Positions 18,164 to 26,999 of a stretch of 64,000 bases of DNA are shown here, piece by piece. Both the position numbers and the translations under genes were made by a program. A model generated the notes under the pieces. The model made no database searches, was not told the DNA's origin, and saw only the letters and a list, made by a program, of their open reading frames with translations. Positions within the stretch are counted from its first letter, which is position 1. Each line of letters starts with the position of its first letter. The DNA is from Gammaproteobacteria bacterium (lineage in GTDB: Bacteria; Pseudomonadota; Gammaproteobacteria; JAJPIJ01). The stretch covers positions 1 to 64,000 of the forward strand of contig JAJVIQ010000001.1 in NCBI GenBank assembly GCA_022071965.1. The letters run 5' to 3'.

Positions 18164-19483
18164 ATGAATCGTTCGGGCAGGATTTCGTATGCGTTGATGC
18201 TGGCGGCGTGCTCGGCCGTCGTCGCCGAGGCGGCCACAGCGGGGGAGAACCTGATGGAGGCGATCACCAAGGGCAAGGTGGACTTCTACGGACGCCTGCG
18301 CTACGAGCACGTCGATGACGAGCAGGGCGGTGTCGAGGACGCCGACGCCTTCACCCTGCGCACGGCACTCGGCTATGAAACCGGCCTGTTCTACAGGTTC
18401 GGCGCATACCTGCAGTTCGAGGACGTGCGCGCGATTGTCGAGGACTACAACGACGGCGGGTCCAACGGCAAGACGCAGTACGCCACCGTCGTCGACCCCG
18501 AAGGCACCGAACTGAAGCAGGCCAACATGCGCTACGAGTTCACGCCCTCCAGCATGCTGCGGGTGGGGCGCCAGGACATCCAGCACCGCAAGGCGCCGCT
18601 GCACCGGTACATCGGCAACGTCCTCTGGCGGCAGCACTGGCAGACCTTCGATGCCGCGCGCCTCACCGCCGGGCTGATGCCCGCTGCCGATGGCGAGCCC
18701 AATCGCCTGCTGCTCGATTACACCTACGCGTGGAACGTCAATCGCATCTTCGGGGAGGATAATCCGCTCCCGGATCGCTCCGACTACCCGATGAATTCGC
18801 ACTTCTTCAAGGCCAACTGGGACGGCTTCGAGGCGGTGAAGCTCGAGGGCTACGTCTACAGCCTGGACTTCGACAACTCGGCCTCGTACCGCTTTTCCAC
18901 CAATACCGTGGGCCTGCGCGGCGAGGGCGAGAGGGCGCTCGCGGAGCGCTGGAAGATGCTGTACACGGCGGAGTTCGCGCACCAGTGGGACGCCTACGAG
19001 AACCCGAACGACGTCGACGTCAACTATTACCTCGTGGAGGGCGGGGCGAGCTACAAGGTCGGCAGGCCGTGGCTGGATGCCATCACCGTCAAGGCCTCCT
19101 ACGAGGTGCTCGAGGGCGACGGCGGGCAGGCCTCCTTCCAGACCCCGCTCGGCACCAACCATGCGTTCCAGGGCTGGGCGGATCGCTTCCTCGTCACGCC
19201 GGGCGACGGGATCGAGGACCTGTTCTTCACCCTGCGCGGCGGCGTCTTCGGCGCCAACGTCATGCTGATGTACCACGATCTCGCTGCCAACGATCGCGAC
19301 TACGACTACGGCACGGAGTGGGACGTGGTGGCCGAGAAACCGTTCCTGAAGCACTGGATGGCAGGCGCGAAGTACGCCAACTACTCCGCCTCGGACGATG
19401 CGCTGAACGTGGCGGCCAACAGCGCCACGGGCCAGGCCTTCGACAAGGAGATCTTCTGGGCCTACCTGCAGTTCAAATGGTAG
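18164..19483 (+). CDS. Outer-membrane porin of the alginate-export (AlgE-like) family
   Basis: A 439-residue beta-barrel protein with a signal peptide (about residues 1-26), many alternating aromatic/polar strands and a C-terminal aromatic strand (FWAYLQFKW). It resembles the family annotated as alginate export porins. In this context it more likely passes small anions or nitrogen oxides than alginate; no alginate genes are present. ATG 18164 is preceded by AAGGAAG. A second in-frame ATG at 18146 is less likely. A DNR-type box lies upstream, so it is a candidate member of the denitrification regulon. Confidence 0.8.
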   Translation: MNRSGRISYALMLAACSAVVAEAATAGENLMEAITKGKVDFYGRLRYEHVDDEQGGVEDADAFTLRTALGYETGLFYRFGAYLQFEDVRAIVEDYNDGGSNGKTQYATVVDPEGTELKQANMRYEFTPSSMLRVGRQDIQHRKAPLHRYIGNVLWRQHWQTFDAARLTAGLMPAADGEPNRLLLDYTYAWNVNRIFGEDNPLPDRSDYPMNSHFFKANWDGFEAVKLEGYVYSLDFDNSASYRFSTNTVGLRGEGERALAERWKMLYTAEFAHQWDAYENPNDVDVNYYLVEGGASYKVGRPWLDAITVKASYEVLEGDGGQASFQTPLGTNHAFQGWADRFLVTPGDGIEDLFFTLRGGVFGANVMLMYHDLAANDRDYDYGTEWDVVAEKPFLKHWMAGAKYANYSASDDALNVAANSATGQAFDKEIFWAYLQFKW

Positions 19484-19490
19484 GCGCGCC

Positions 19491-19532
19491 GAACCCGCCG
19501 GGCCGCGGTGCGACGCAATCCGGCGGGGTTCG
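19491..19532. terminator. Possible two-way terminator
   Basis: An inverted repeat (GAACCCGCCGG and CCGGCGGGGTTC, one bulged G) with an 18-base loop lies between the convergent porin and glutathione transferase genes. There is no T-run. Confidence 0.35.
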
Positions 19533-19543
19533 CTGCGTCCCCT

Positions 19544-20149
19544 TCAGTGTGTCTCGAGCGGGATGAACCGCGGCTGCGCCGCGACCCGTTCGATCCATGC
19601 GGTCACTGCCGGGTAGCGTTCGAGCGCGAAGCCGCCGTCCGCGGCGACGTGGGTGTAGGCGAACAGCGCGATGTCGGCAATCGAGTAGGCATCGCCGACG
19701 AAGTAGGGGTGCGCGGAGAGACGCTGCTCCATCACACCGAGCGCCTTGTAGCCGCGATCATAGAGACCGGGGACCTCGGCGCGGCGCGAATGATCGGGCG
19801 GCAGGAACTTCATGATGAACCTCGCCACGGCGATATACGGCTCGTGGCTGTACTGCTCGAAGAACATCCAGCGCAGGGTGTCGGCGCGGCCCCAGCGATC
19901 GGCCGGCCACAGCGGGCTGCCGTCGGCGAGGTAGCAGAGGATGGCGTTGGATTCCGGCAGGTATCGACCCGGCCCGACCTGTAGCAGCGGCACCTTGCCG
20001 TTGGGGTTCATGGCGAGGAACTCCGGCGTTCGTGTCGCACCCTGCAGGATGTCTGTTTCCTGCCAGGTGTGCGGTATCTGCAGCTGGCTCAGCAACAGCT
20101 TCACCTTGTAACTGTTGCCCGAATGCGACGTACCCAGGACCTTGTACAT
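19544..20149 (-). CDS. Glutathione S-transferase family protein
   Basis: A 201-residue protein with an N-terminal thioredoxin-like domain and an all-helical C-terminal domain. The stretch NPNGKVPLLQ with the cis-Pro and LPESNAILCYLA, containing the E-S pair that holds the glutathione gamma-glutamyl group, are typical. The N-terminus SHSGNSYKVKLLL places Ser where cytosolic family members have the activating residue. The substrate is unknown. ATG 20149 has a G-rich ribosome site upstream; an extra eight residues from 20173 are possible. Confidence 0.88.
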   Translation of the reverse strand: MYKVLGTSHSGNSYKVKLLLSQLQIPHTWQETDILQGATRTPEFLAMNPNGKVPLLQVGPGRYLPESNAILCYLADGSPLWPADRWGRADTLRWMFFEQYSHEPYIAVARFIMKFLPPDHSRRAEVPGLYDRGYKALGVMEQRLSAHPYFVGDAYSIADIALFAYTHVAADGGFALERYPAVTAWIERVAAQPRFIPLETH

Positions 20150-20254
20150 GTTTCCGCCCCCCCTGATATTCATCCCGGCGGCCGGCCGCGCCGGCGCGCC
20201 GCGTGCCCCGTCGTGGCGAGGCGATGCGTTCGTGAAGTGTATAGCCGGTCGCGC

Positions 20255-21244
20255 CTAGGACATCGCCTCCACGATCAGCCAGGTGGCGTGGGCGAGGAAC
20301 AGGATTGTCACCGCGATGCACACGGTCCAGTTCAGTCGCACCGCCGCCTGGCCGCGGTCGCGTTCGAGCAGCCACTCCGCGGCGATCGAGGTGATCAGCG
20401 CGACCACGATCATCAGGAAGGTGGCCGTCGCGAGCTGCGAAACCAGCAGCGAGCGCCCGGCCCGCGTCACGTGCTGTCCCAGTGTATACACGTTGCCCAC
20501 GCCCGCGAGGATGGCGGTGGTGGCCAGGGTGGCGCGTATCCCGAGCGCGGAGACGTTGACCATATACATGAGCAGGCTGATGAGGTTCGCGGCCAGCAGC
20601 CCGGTGAACTGCGTCGCGACCAGGTACTGGCTGTCGCGCGCTATCTCCAGTTCCATGACCACGCGCGAGAACTGATCCGCCCGCTCCGTGCCAAGGCCGA
20701 AGCGCGTGTCGTAGCCCTTGACGTACTCCAGCAGACGCAGCACGCCGAGATCGAAGCCCGGCAGGTCGACCAGCTCGCTCAACTTGCTGTCGACGATATC
20801 GGGGGCCAGGCGCAGCTCCGAAGCCGTGTAGGGGGTCTCGAAGATGACGCGCAGGACGTGACGATCGAAAGGATAGCGCCGCAGGTTCCAGTTGTGGTTC
20901 ACCGTGGCCGAGACGAACGCGGCGCTGTAATGCCTGCCGTCCGCCAGGGTGCGGCTGTTCACGCTGCGCACCTGCCATTGGCGCCCGTTGACGATCTGGA
21001 AGTCGGAATTCGGGTTGATGACGTACCTGTCGCTCACCCACCAGACATAGAGATCCATGTCGTAGCTGTTGTTCACCACGTCCAGGCCGTGGATGCCCGT
21101 GACGTACATCCCGAACCGCACCTCGGCGGGCGCGGCCGCGGCGGGGGCCGGCGCGGCGCAGAGCGCGCCGATCAGGACCGGGAAAAGCCACACGGCCAGG
21201 AAGTGGTGAACGTTCCTGGCATACATTTCCCGATATCGCGGCAT
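20255..21244 (-). CDS. Pentameric ligand-gated ion channel (Cys-loop receptor) homologue
   Basis: A 329-residue protein with a signal peptide (about residues 11-38), a beta-rich extracellular domain and four C-terminal membrane helices (about 207-230, 232-256, 265-293 and 303-325). The loop NWNLRRYPFDRHVLRVIFE (YPFD at 124-127) is the hallmark of the Cys-loop region, with the bridging cysteines absent as in bacterial channels such as GLIC and ELIC. NNSYDMDLYVWW matches an early strand of the same domain. Helix 2 (LGIRATLATTAILAGVGNVY) would line the pore and lacks the usual intracellular Glu. The ligand and ion selectivity are unknown. ATG 21244 and 21226 are both possible. It could be a channel-like sensor rather than a true channel. 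Confidence 0.8.
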   Translation of the reverse strand: MPRYREMYARNVHHFLAVWLFPVLIGALCAAPAPAAAAPAEVRFGMYVTGIHGLDVVNNSYDMDLYVWWVSDRYVINPNSDFQIVNGRQWQVRSVNSRTLADGRHYSAAFVSATVNHNWNLRRYPFDRHVLRVIFETPYTASELRLAPDIVDSKLSELVDLPGFDLGVLRLLEYVKGYDTRFGLGTERADQFSRVVMELEIARDSQYLVATQFTGLLAANLISLLMYMVNVSALGIRATLATTAILAGVGNVYTLGQHVTRAGRSLLVSQLATATFLMIVVALITSIAAEWLLERDRGQAAVRLNWTVCIAVTILFLAHATWLIVEAMS

Positions 21245-21297
21245 GGTATCGTCAGCATAACAAAGGGCGGCCGCGCCGGGGCGCGGGGCCGCGGCGG

Positions 21298-22272
21298 TCA
21301 TCGCCGCGTGCCTCGCCGCCGTACCGGCGCCGAGACGGGTGCAACGGTCTCCTCGCGGACGAGATCGATGATGAGATTGCGCAGCCAGACGTGGCCCGGG
21401 TCCTGGTCCGAGCGCGCGTGCCACACCATCGAGATCGTGAAGGTCTCCAGCGGTATCGGCGGGGGACTGAGGGTGAGTCCGAACACCCTGGCACAGCGCC
21501 GCGCCATCGACGTGGGCAGCGTGGCGATGGTGTCGGTCTCCTTGAGGATGAACGGCAGGGTCGAGAAGCGCGTCGTCGACAGCACGACGCGGCGCCGGCG
21601 CTGCAGGCGCCGGAGCGGCTCGTCGACCACGCCCTCGAAGTCGCCGACGAATGACATCAACAGGTGCGGGTGCTCGAGGTAGTCCGGCAGCGCGATCGGC
21701 GAGTCCAGACCCAGACGCCTGCCGTCGTAGAGACAGGAATAGGCCTCCTCGTAAAGCGCCCGCTGCCGATGCCACGCGGAGATGTCGCTGAAGCGCGAGA
21801 TCCCGAGATCGATCTCGTTGCTGTCGAGCAGCCGCGCGCCCTGCTCGCGGCCCGCGAGCTGGCTCACCAGCCGCACCCCGGGCGCCCGCTCCGCGATGCG
21901 CCGGATGAGCGTCGGCATCAGCGCCACCTCGATGCTGTCGGGCATGCCGAGCCGAAAGCTGCGCTCGGCGCTGACCGGGTCGAAGCGTTGCGTGCCGAAG
22001 AGTGCGCCGTGGATCCGCGCCAGCGCCGGGCGAAGCTGGTCGGCCAGCTCCAGCGCCCGCGCCGTCGGCTCCATGCCCCGCGCGGTGCGCAGGAACAGCT
22101 CGTCCTTGAGAAGCTCCCGCAGGCGCGCCAGCGCCGCGCTGACCGCCGGCTGCCCGAGGTAGAGCCGTTGCGCCGCGCGCGTCACGCTGCCCTCGCGCAT
22201 GAGCGCGCTGAACACCAGGAGCAGGTTCAGATCTGCCCGGCGGAAATCACGTTCGTTGATATCTGGAATCAT
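21298..22272 (-). CDS. LysR-family transcriptional regulator (NodD-like group)
   Basis: A 324-residue regulator. Residues about 14-73 form the winged helix-turn-helix (VFSALMREGSVTRAAQRLYL, then GQPAVSAALARLR). A linker helix and a two-lobe effector domain follow. The pattern of the effector domain resembles the NodD/NahR group, which senses aromatic or related small molecules. Its start codon lies inside a double ATC-N9-GAT site (22268-22291), so autoregulation is likely. The divergent EamA transporter gene is the probable target. The effector is unknown. Confidence 0.92.
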   Translation of the reverse strand: MIPDINERDFRRADLNLLLVFSALMREGSVTRAAQRLYLGQPAVSAALARLRELLKDELFLRTARGMEPTARALELADQLRPALARIHGALFGTQRFDPVSAERSFRLGMPDSIEVALMPTLIRRIAERAPGVRLVSQLAGREQGARLLDSNEIDLGISRFSDISAWHRQRALYEEAYSCLYDGRRLGLDSPIALPDYLEHPHLLMSFVGDFEGVVDEPLRRLQRRRRVVLSTTRFSTLPFILKETDTIATLPTSMARRCARVFGLTLSPPPIPLETFTISMVWHARSDQDPGHVWLRNLIIDLVREETVAPVSAPVRRRGTRR

Positions 22273-22291
22273 AACAATCGATTTGAATGAT
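22268..22291. promoter_or_regulatory. Double ATC-N9-GAT operator for the LysR regulator
   Basis: Two overlapping ATC-N9-GAT motifs (22268-22282 and 22277-22291) form a partly symmetric 24-base site. ATC-N9-GAT is the core of NodD-type boxes. It covers the first bases of the LysR gene and lies about 110 bases before the divergent transporter gene. Confidence 0.6.
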
Positions 22292-22399
22292 AAAACCGCG
22301 GAACCCAGACTTCAAAGCACGATGGCGGGGCGAGGTGCCGCGGAGGCGGCCTGGCGCCGGCCCGCGTCGTGCCGGCCCGGGGTGAAGCAGGAGGACGAA

Positions 22400-23473
22400 A
22401 TGCGTACATGGCTCATCGATGCCCATCGGCGTGGCACGTCGGCGTACGCGCTGGCCCGCCGCTCCGCGAGGCGCCCGTGCGCAGGCGCGGTGTCGCGGGG
22501 CGGGGAATCGCCCGGGAGCGTGGAGCGCGATGCCGCGGCCTCGGCACCGGCGCCGGCGCCGCAGACGGGCGGGAACCTGTACGGCTACGCCTGCGCCGCG
22601 TTGACGGTGGCGATCTGGTGTGGATTCATCCTGGTGTCGCGCTTCGGCGGCACCAGCGGCCTGAGCGCCTACGACGTGACCGCCCTGCGGCTGGGCACGG
22701 CCGCGCTGGTGCTGTTGCCGCTGTGGCTGTGGCGCCGGCCGGCCGGTGTTTTCAGCCTCCGGATGATTGTCCTCGCGTTGCTGGGCGGACTCGGCTACGC
22801 GCTGCTGGTCTATGGCGGCTTCCGGTACGTGCCGGCCGCGCATGCCGCGGTGCTGCTGCCCGGCCTGCTGCCGTTCGAGATTGCGTTGTTCGCCTGGCTT
22901 TTCACGGGCGAACGCCCCGGCCGCATGCGGGGACTGGCGCTGGGCGTGATCGCGCTGGGCGTGGCGAGCCTCGCCATCGAGAACATGGCCACGGGCACGA
23001 GCATGCTCGGGGCGATGCTGATGGTCGGAGCCTCGCTGTGCTGGGCCGTCTACACGGTGCTGGCGCGCCACTGGCGCGTGCCGCCCTGGTCGGCCACGCA
23101 GGGCGTGAGCCTCATTGCGGCGGCGATCTACCTTCCCCTCTACGTCGCGCTGCTGCCGAAGCAGGTCGGCACCGTGCCCTGGACGGTGGCGGCGGCGCAG
23201 GGGTTCTATCAGGGTGTCATGGCGATGATCGTGGCGATGATCCTCTACCTCAAGGCCGTCGAGTCGCTCGGCGCCGCGCGCACCGGCAGCCTGATGGCGC
23301 TGGTGCCGGCGATCTCCGGCTTCGCCGCCGTCCCCATCCTCGGCGAATCCGTGTCGTCGTGGATAACCGCCGGCCTGTTGCTCGTCTCCGTGGGCGCATG
23401 GCTCGGCAATCTCGATCGCCCGATCTTCGCGGGGAGAAGCCACGCCGTACGTGAACATCCGCAGCACGCGTGA
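22400..23473 (+). CDS. EamA/DMT-family transporter
   Basis: A 357-residue inner-membrane protein with ten predicted helices made of two EamA repeats (about residues 60-190 and 200-340). The long hydrophilic N-terminal tail of about 55 residues is rich in Arg and Ala and is unusual for the family. ATG 22400 has GGAGG about six bases upstream, which supports the long N-terminus. Family members export amino acids, metabolites or drugs; the substrate cannot be read from the sequence. It is divergent from the LysR gene, which probably controls it. Confidence 0.88.
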   Translation: MRTWLIDAHRRGTSAYALARRSARRPCAGAVSRGGESPGSVERDAAASAPAPAPQTGGNLYGYACAALTVAIWCGFILVSRFGGTSGLSAYDVTALRLGTAALVLLPLWLWRRPAGVFSLRMIVLALLGGLGYALLVYGGFRYVPAAHAAVLLPGLLPFEIALFAWLFTGERPGRMRGLALGVIALGVASLAIENMATGTSMLGAMLMVGASLCWAVYTVLARHWRVPPWSATQGVSLIAAAIYLPLYVALLPKQVGTVPWTVAAAQGFYQGVMAMIVAMILYLKAVESLGAARTGSLMALVPAISGFAAVPILGESVSSWITAGLLLVSVGAWLGNLDRPIFAGRSHAVREHPQHA

Positions 23474-23552
23474 GGGCGCCACCGCCGATCGAACGGCGGC
23501 CAGTGTCCTTTGCAGGCAGCCCGGGCAACGGAGCGCCGTGAGTGTTCGATGG

Positions 23553-23558
23553 TAGAAT
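23553..23558 (+). promoter_or_regulatory. Probable -10 element for the 4.5S RNA gene
   Basis: TAGAAT lies about 40 bases before the mature 4.5S RNA. No good -35 element is visible at normal spacing, so the assignment is tentative. Confidence 0.4.
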
Positions 23559-23600
23559 GCCCCGCCCACCGACACGGACGATTGGCGGGCTGTCGATGGT

Positions 23601-23704
23601 GGCCGCGTCGGTCCCCCCGCGACGCTACGTTGTGAACCCCGTCAGGCCCGGAAGGGAGCAGCGGTAACAGCCGATGCGTGCGCCGGGGTGTGGCTGGCGC
23701 GGCC
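23601..23704 (+). ncRNA. ffs: Signal recognition particle RNA, small bacterial type (4.5S)
   Basis: The conserved apical domain is clear: GTCAGGCCCGGAAGGGAGCA with its GGAA tetraloop, followed by GCGGTAACAG and the matching 3' strand (GTGCGCCGGGGTGTGGCTGG). The outer arms GGCCGCG and CGCGGCC close the hairpin, giving the ends quoted (good to a few bases). The RNA binds Ffh and guides inner-membrane proteins to SecYEG. Its place just before dnaX is common in proteobacteria. Confidence 0.93.
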
Positions 23705-23794
23705 GCCTCCATCTGTTGCCGGCCAGCGGGCCGGTCGATGGCCTTCGGCCGCGGCACCGGGCAGGCTGTCCACGACACCGACACGAGAGCGTCC

Positions 23795-25408
23795 ATGAGC
23801 TACCAGGTACTCGCCCGCAAGTGGCGGCCGCGCCGCTTCGAAGACATGGTCGGTCAGCAGCACGTGCTGCAGGCCCTGGTGCACGCCCTCGACGAGGGTC
23901 GCCTGCACCATGCCTACCTGTTCACCGGCACGCGCGGCGTCGGCAAGACCACGCTGGCGCGCATCTTCGCCAAGGCGGTGAACTGCGAGGCGGGCGTGAG
24001 CTCGAAACCGTGCGGGGAGTGTTCCGCCTGTCGCGAGATCGACGAGGGTCGCTTCGTGGACCTGATCGAGGTCGACGCGGCCTCGCGCACCAAGGTCGAC
24101 GAGACCCGCGAGCTGCTCGACAACGTGCACTACGCCCCGACGCGGGGCCGCTACAAGGTGTACCTCATCGACGAGGTGCACATGTTCTCCGGCCACAGCT
24201 TCAACGCCCTGTTGAAGACGCTGGAGGAGCCGCCGCCGCACGTGAAGTTCCTGCTGGCGACCACCGATCCGAAGAAGCTGCCGGTCACGGTCCTGTCGCG
24301 CTGCCTGCAGTTCAACCTGAAGCGGCTGACGCCGGCGCAGATCGACAAGCACCTCGAGCACATCCTCGTGCAGGAGGGGATCGAAAGCGACCGCAATTCG
24401 CGGCGCCTGGTGGCGGAGGCGGCCGACGGCAGCGTGCGCGACGCCCTGAGCCTGCTCGATCAGGCGATCGCCTTCGGCGGCGGCGCGCTGCGCGAGGCCG
24501 AGGTCGGCGCGATGCTCGGCACGATCGATCGCCAGCAGATCCACGAACTGCTGCGCCTGCTCGTCGAAGGCGACGCCGCTGGCGTCCTGCGGCAGGCGCG
24601 GCGCATCGCCGAGGCGAGTCCGGATTTCTCCGCCGTGCTCGCGGACTTGCTGGCGCTGCTGCAGCGGATCGCCGTCGTGCAGGTGCTCGGCGAGGAGGGC
24701 GAGGCCCTCGAGGACGACGCGGGGCTGCGCGCGCTGGCCGCACGACTCTCCCCGGAGGACTGCCAGCTCTACTACCAGATTGGTCTGATCGGGCGGCGCG
24801 ATCTGCCGTGGTCGCCGGACCCGGAGGGCGGCCTGGAGATGGTTCTGCTGCGCATGCTGGCCTTCCGCCCGGCGGGGGCGGAGCCGGCCACGCCGGTGGC
24901 GCCGGAGGGCGCCGGGGCAGGGACGGGCGGCGCGGCGCGCGCCGCCCGTGCCGATGCGACGCCGCACGCCCTGGCTGCACCCGCCGCGCGAGCCGCACGC
25001 GGAGATGCGCCGGTTTCCCGTGCGGAATCCACCGACTGGAACGTGATGCTGAACGAACTCGGATTGAGCGGCAGGGTGCGCGAACTCGCTGCGCAATGCG
25101 TGTATCTTGGCACCGACGGCAATCTCTTCCGGCTCGCCCTGGCGCCGGCCCATGCGAACCTGCGCAGCCCGGCGGCGGAGGCCCGCCTCGAGCAGGCCAT
25201 CCAGGCCTGCCATGGGGAGCGCCTCAGGCTGCAGTTGAGCCTGCAGGAAGTCCAGGGCGCGGAGTCGCCGGCGCAGGCGCGTACCCGTCGCGAGGTGGAG
25301 CGCGAGCAGGCGGCCCTCGCCGCGATCGAGGGCGATCCGAACGTGGCCGCGCTGCGCGAGAGCTTCGGGGCGATTATCGAGAAGGTGAGCACCAGGGGGC
25401 CGGAGTGA
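23795..25408 (+). CDS. dnaX: DNA polymerase III subunit gamma/tau
   Basis: Clamp-loader ATPase of 537 residues. AAA+ domain features are the Walker A motif GTRGVGKTTLAR, a zinc site (CEAGVSSKPCGECSAC), Walker B with DEVH and the SRC sensor motif (VLSRCLQFNLKRL). A domain III collar follows, then an Ala/Pro-rich linker (about residues 375-410) and a tau-like C-terminal domain. The protein is shorter than E. coli tau (643), and I see no A-AAA-AAG frameshift site, so a separate gamma form is not indicated. The start at 23795 matches the family N-terminus MSYQVLARKWRP. It forms an operon with ybaB and recR. Confidence 0.96.
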   Translation: MSYQVLARKWRPRRFEDMVGQQHVLQALVHALDEGRLHHAYLFTGTRGVGKTTLARIFAKAVNCEAGVSSKPCGECSACREIDEGRFVDLIEVDAASRTKVDETRELLDNVHYAPTRGRYKVYLIDEVHMFSGHSFNALLKTLEEPPPHVKFLLATTDPKKLPVTVLSRCLQFNLKRLTPAQIDKHLEHILVQEGIESDRNSRRLVAEAADGSVRDALSLLDQAIAFGGGALREAEVGAMLGTIDRQQIHELLRLLVEGDAAGVLRQARRIAEASPDFSAVLADLLALLQRIAVVQVLGEEGEALEDDAGLRALAARLSPEDCQLYYQIGLIGRRDLPWSPDPEGGLEMVLLRMLAFRPAGAEPATPVAPEGAGAGTGGAARAARADATPHALAAPAARAARGDAPVSRAESTDWNVMLNELGLSGRVRELAAQCVYLGTDGNLFRLALAPAHANLRSPAAEARLEQAIQACHGERLRLQLSLQEVQGAESPAQARTRREVEREQAALAAIEGDPNVAALRESFGAIIEKVSTRGPE

Positions 25409-25441
25409 ACGGCATTCTGATTTGATATCGAGGAACCAGTC

Positions 25442-25765
25442 ATGAAAGGCCCATTGGGCAATTTGATGAAGCAGGCCCAGCAGATGCAGGAAAGCCTGCA
25501 GCGCGCGCAGGAGCAGATCGCGGCCATGGAGGTCACGGGCGAGTCCGGCGCGGGCATGGTCAAGGTCACCATGACCGGCCGGCACGACGTGAAGCGGGTG
25601 GAGATCGACCCGAGTCTCATGCAGGACGACAAGGCCATGCTCGAAGACCTGATCGCGGCGGCCGTCAACGACGCCGTGCGCCGGGTCGAGCAGGTCAGCA
25701 AGGACAAGCTGTCCGGCCTGACCGCGGGCATGTCGTTGCCGCCGGGCATGAAGCTGCCGTTCTGA
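25442..25765 (+). CDS. ybaB: Nucleoid-associated protein YbaB/EbfC
   Basis: A 107-residue DNA-binding protein, homodimeric in this family. The N-terminal helix ([20 protein letters not shown]) and the conserved strand region ([18 protein letters not shown]) are typical. It lies between dnaX and recR, the usual order, and has a GAGGA ribosome site. Confidence 0.95.
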   Translation: MKGPLGNLMKQAQQMQESLQRAQEQIAAMEVTGESGAGMVKVTMTGRHDVKRVEIDPSLMQDDKAMLEDLIAAAVNDAVRRVEQVSKDKLSGLTAGMSLPPGMKLPF

Positions 25766-25796
25766 GCCGGCGCCGTACGCGGGGCGTACCAGCACG

Positions 25797-26393
25797 GTGA
25801 GCGAAGCAGCGCTGCTCGACCAGCTCATCCAGGCCTTGCGCTGCCTGCCCGGTGTCGGGCCGAAGACCGCGCAACGCATGGCGTTCCACCTGCTCGAACG
25901 CGATCGCGAGGGCGGGCGCCGGCTCTCCGAGACGCTGCTCGCCGCCATCCAGCGGGTCGGGCACTGCGAGCAGTGCCGCAATTTCAGCGAGACGCCATTG
26001 TGCACGCTGTGCGCGAGTCCGAGGCGCGACCGCGCGCTGCTGTGCGTGGTGGAGAGCCCGGCGGACGTCAGCGCCATCGAACAGTCCGCCGACTATCGCG
26101 GACTGTATTTCGTGCTGATGGGGCGCATGTCGCCGCTCGACGGCATCCGCCCGGAGGACATCGGCATCGACAGGCTTGCCGAGCGCCTCGATCGGGGAGA
26201 GGTGCAGGAGGTGATCCTGGCGACCGGAACGACCGTGGAGGGCGAGGCGACGGCGCACTACATCGCCCAGATCGCGCATCGCCGCAACCTGCGCGCCACG
26301 CGGATCGCGCATGGCGTTCCGCTCGGCGGGGAACTGGGTTATGTCGACGGCGGCACGCTGTCGCACGCCATCGCCGCGCGCAGGGAGTTGTGA
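25797..26393 (+). CDS. recR: Recombination mediator RecR
   Basis: A 198-residue protein acting with RecF and RecO to load RecA at gaps. It shows the helix-hairpin-helix ([20 protein letters not shown]), a four-Cys zinc site ([16 protein letters not shown]) and a Toprim domain beginning [14 protein letters not shown]. It starts with GTG, 31 bases after ybaB. Confidence 0.97.
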   Translation: MSEAALLDQLIQALRCLPGVGPKTAQRMAFHLLERDREGGRRLSETLLAAIQRVGHCEQCRNFSETPLCTLCASPRRDRALLCVVESPADVSAIEQSADYRGLYFVLMGRMSPLDGIRPEDIGIDRLAERLDRGEVQEVILATGTTVEGEATAHYIAQIAHRRNLRATRIAHGVPLGGELGYVDGGTLSHAIAARREL

Positions 26394-26709
26394 GGAGAGG
26401 ACTCGCGCCCTCGCCGGGCTCCCGCGACACGCGGCCCGCACGGCTCGCGCTCGCTGTCGCGGCAGCGCCCGGCGTCGCGATCGCCGCGGAGGTGGCTCCT
26501 GCGCCGACCCCGTGCACCGCTCCTTCGCCCGCGGCGCGTGACCTTCCGCCGCATGCGGCCCGTCTGCTCGCAGGTGTATCGCTCGCAGGAGTTCGAGGGG
26601 CAGGACGACCCCGGCAAATGAAATACGGATCGCCGAATTTCACCGTGGCGTACCAGGGACCCCCGGGGGCGCACGCGCCGCCGGCGATTGCCCCGGCGCC
26701 GGTCGGCCC
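26394..26709. other. Gene-free convergent region
   Basis: These 316 bases lie between recR and the convergent cytochrome c gene. I see only short, low-quality open frames and no clear terminator or RNA. Confidence 0.5.
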
Positions 26710-26997
26710 CTAGCGGGCCAGCCGGTAAAAACCCTTGTTGAGGTACTCCGTGACGTCGGCGACGTCCTGATCGCTCCAGCCCAGGCCCAGCGCCTGTTCG
26801 CCCTTGCGCACCTGGGCAGCGATCTCCGCGATGCTCCTGGCCTTGCGAGCCGGCCCGCGATAAAGGCCGTCGTCGTGACACTGCTGGCAGTTGGCCGCGT
26901 TCAACTGCCGTCCGCGCTCGGCATCGGCCGCCCGCGCGGCCGGAGCGAATGCCGCGATCGCGGCGAGCGCCAATGCCGATGCGAATGCGGCGCGCAT
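26710..26997 (-). CDS. Small monoheme cytochrome c lacking a Met ligand
   Basis: A 95-residue periplasmic protein with a signal peptide (about residues 1-24) and one heme site, C37-Q-Q-C-H41. After the heme site there is no Met, so the sixth iron ligand is not the usual one; the heme may be five-coordinate or have another ligand. The C-terminal half (AAQVRKGEQALGLGW, ending YLNKGFYRL) resembles a family of small proteobacterial cytochromes. The start is ATG 26997, two bases after the M48 peptidase gene ends, so it is probably co-transcribed with that gene. Its partner is unknown. Confidence 0.88.
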   Translation of the reverse strand: MRAAFASALALAAIAAFAPAARAADAERGRQLNAANCQQCHDDGLYRGPARKARSIAEIAAQVRKGEQALGLGWSDQDVADVTEYLNKGFYRLAR

Positions 26998-26999
26998 GG

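Noticed and set aside
23795-25408. Programmed frameshift in dnaX producing gamma
   Set aside because: No slippery A-AAA-AAG heptamer with a following hairpin was seen near the expected position.
26394-26709. Short plus-strand frame ending at 26713 as a small gene
   Set aside because: It is the tail of a shadow frame of recR; Ala/Pro-rich with no ribosome site.
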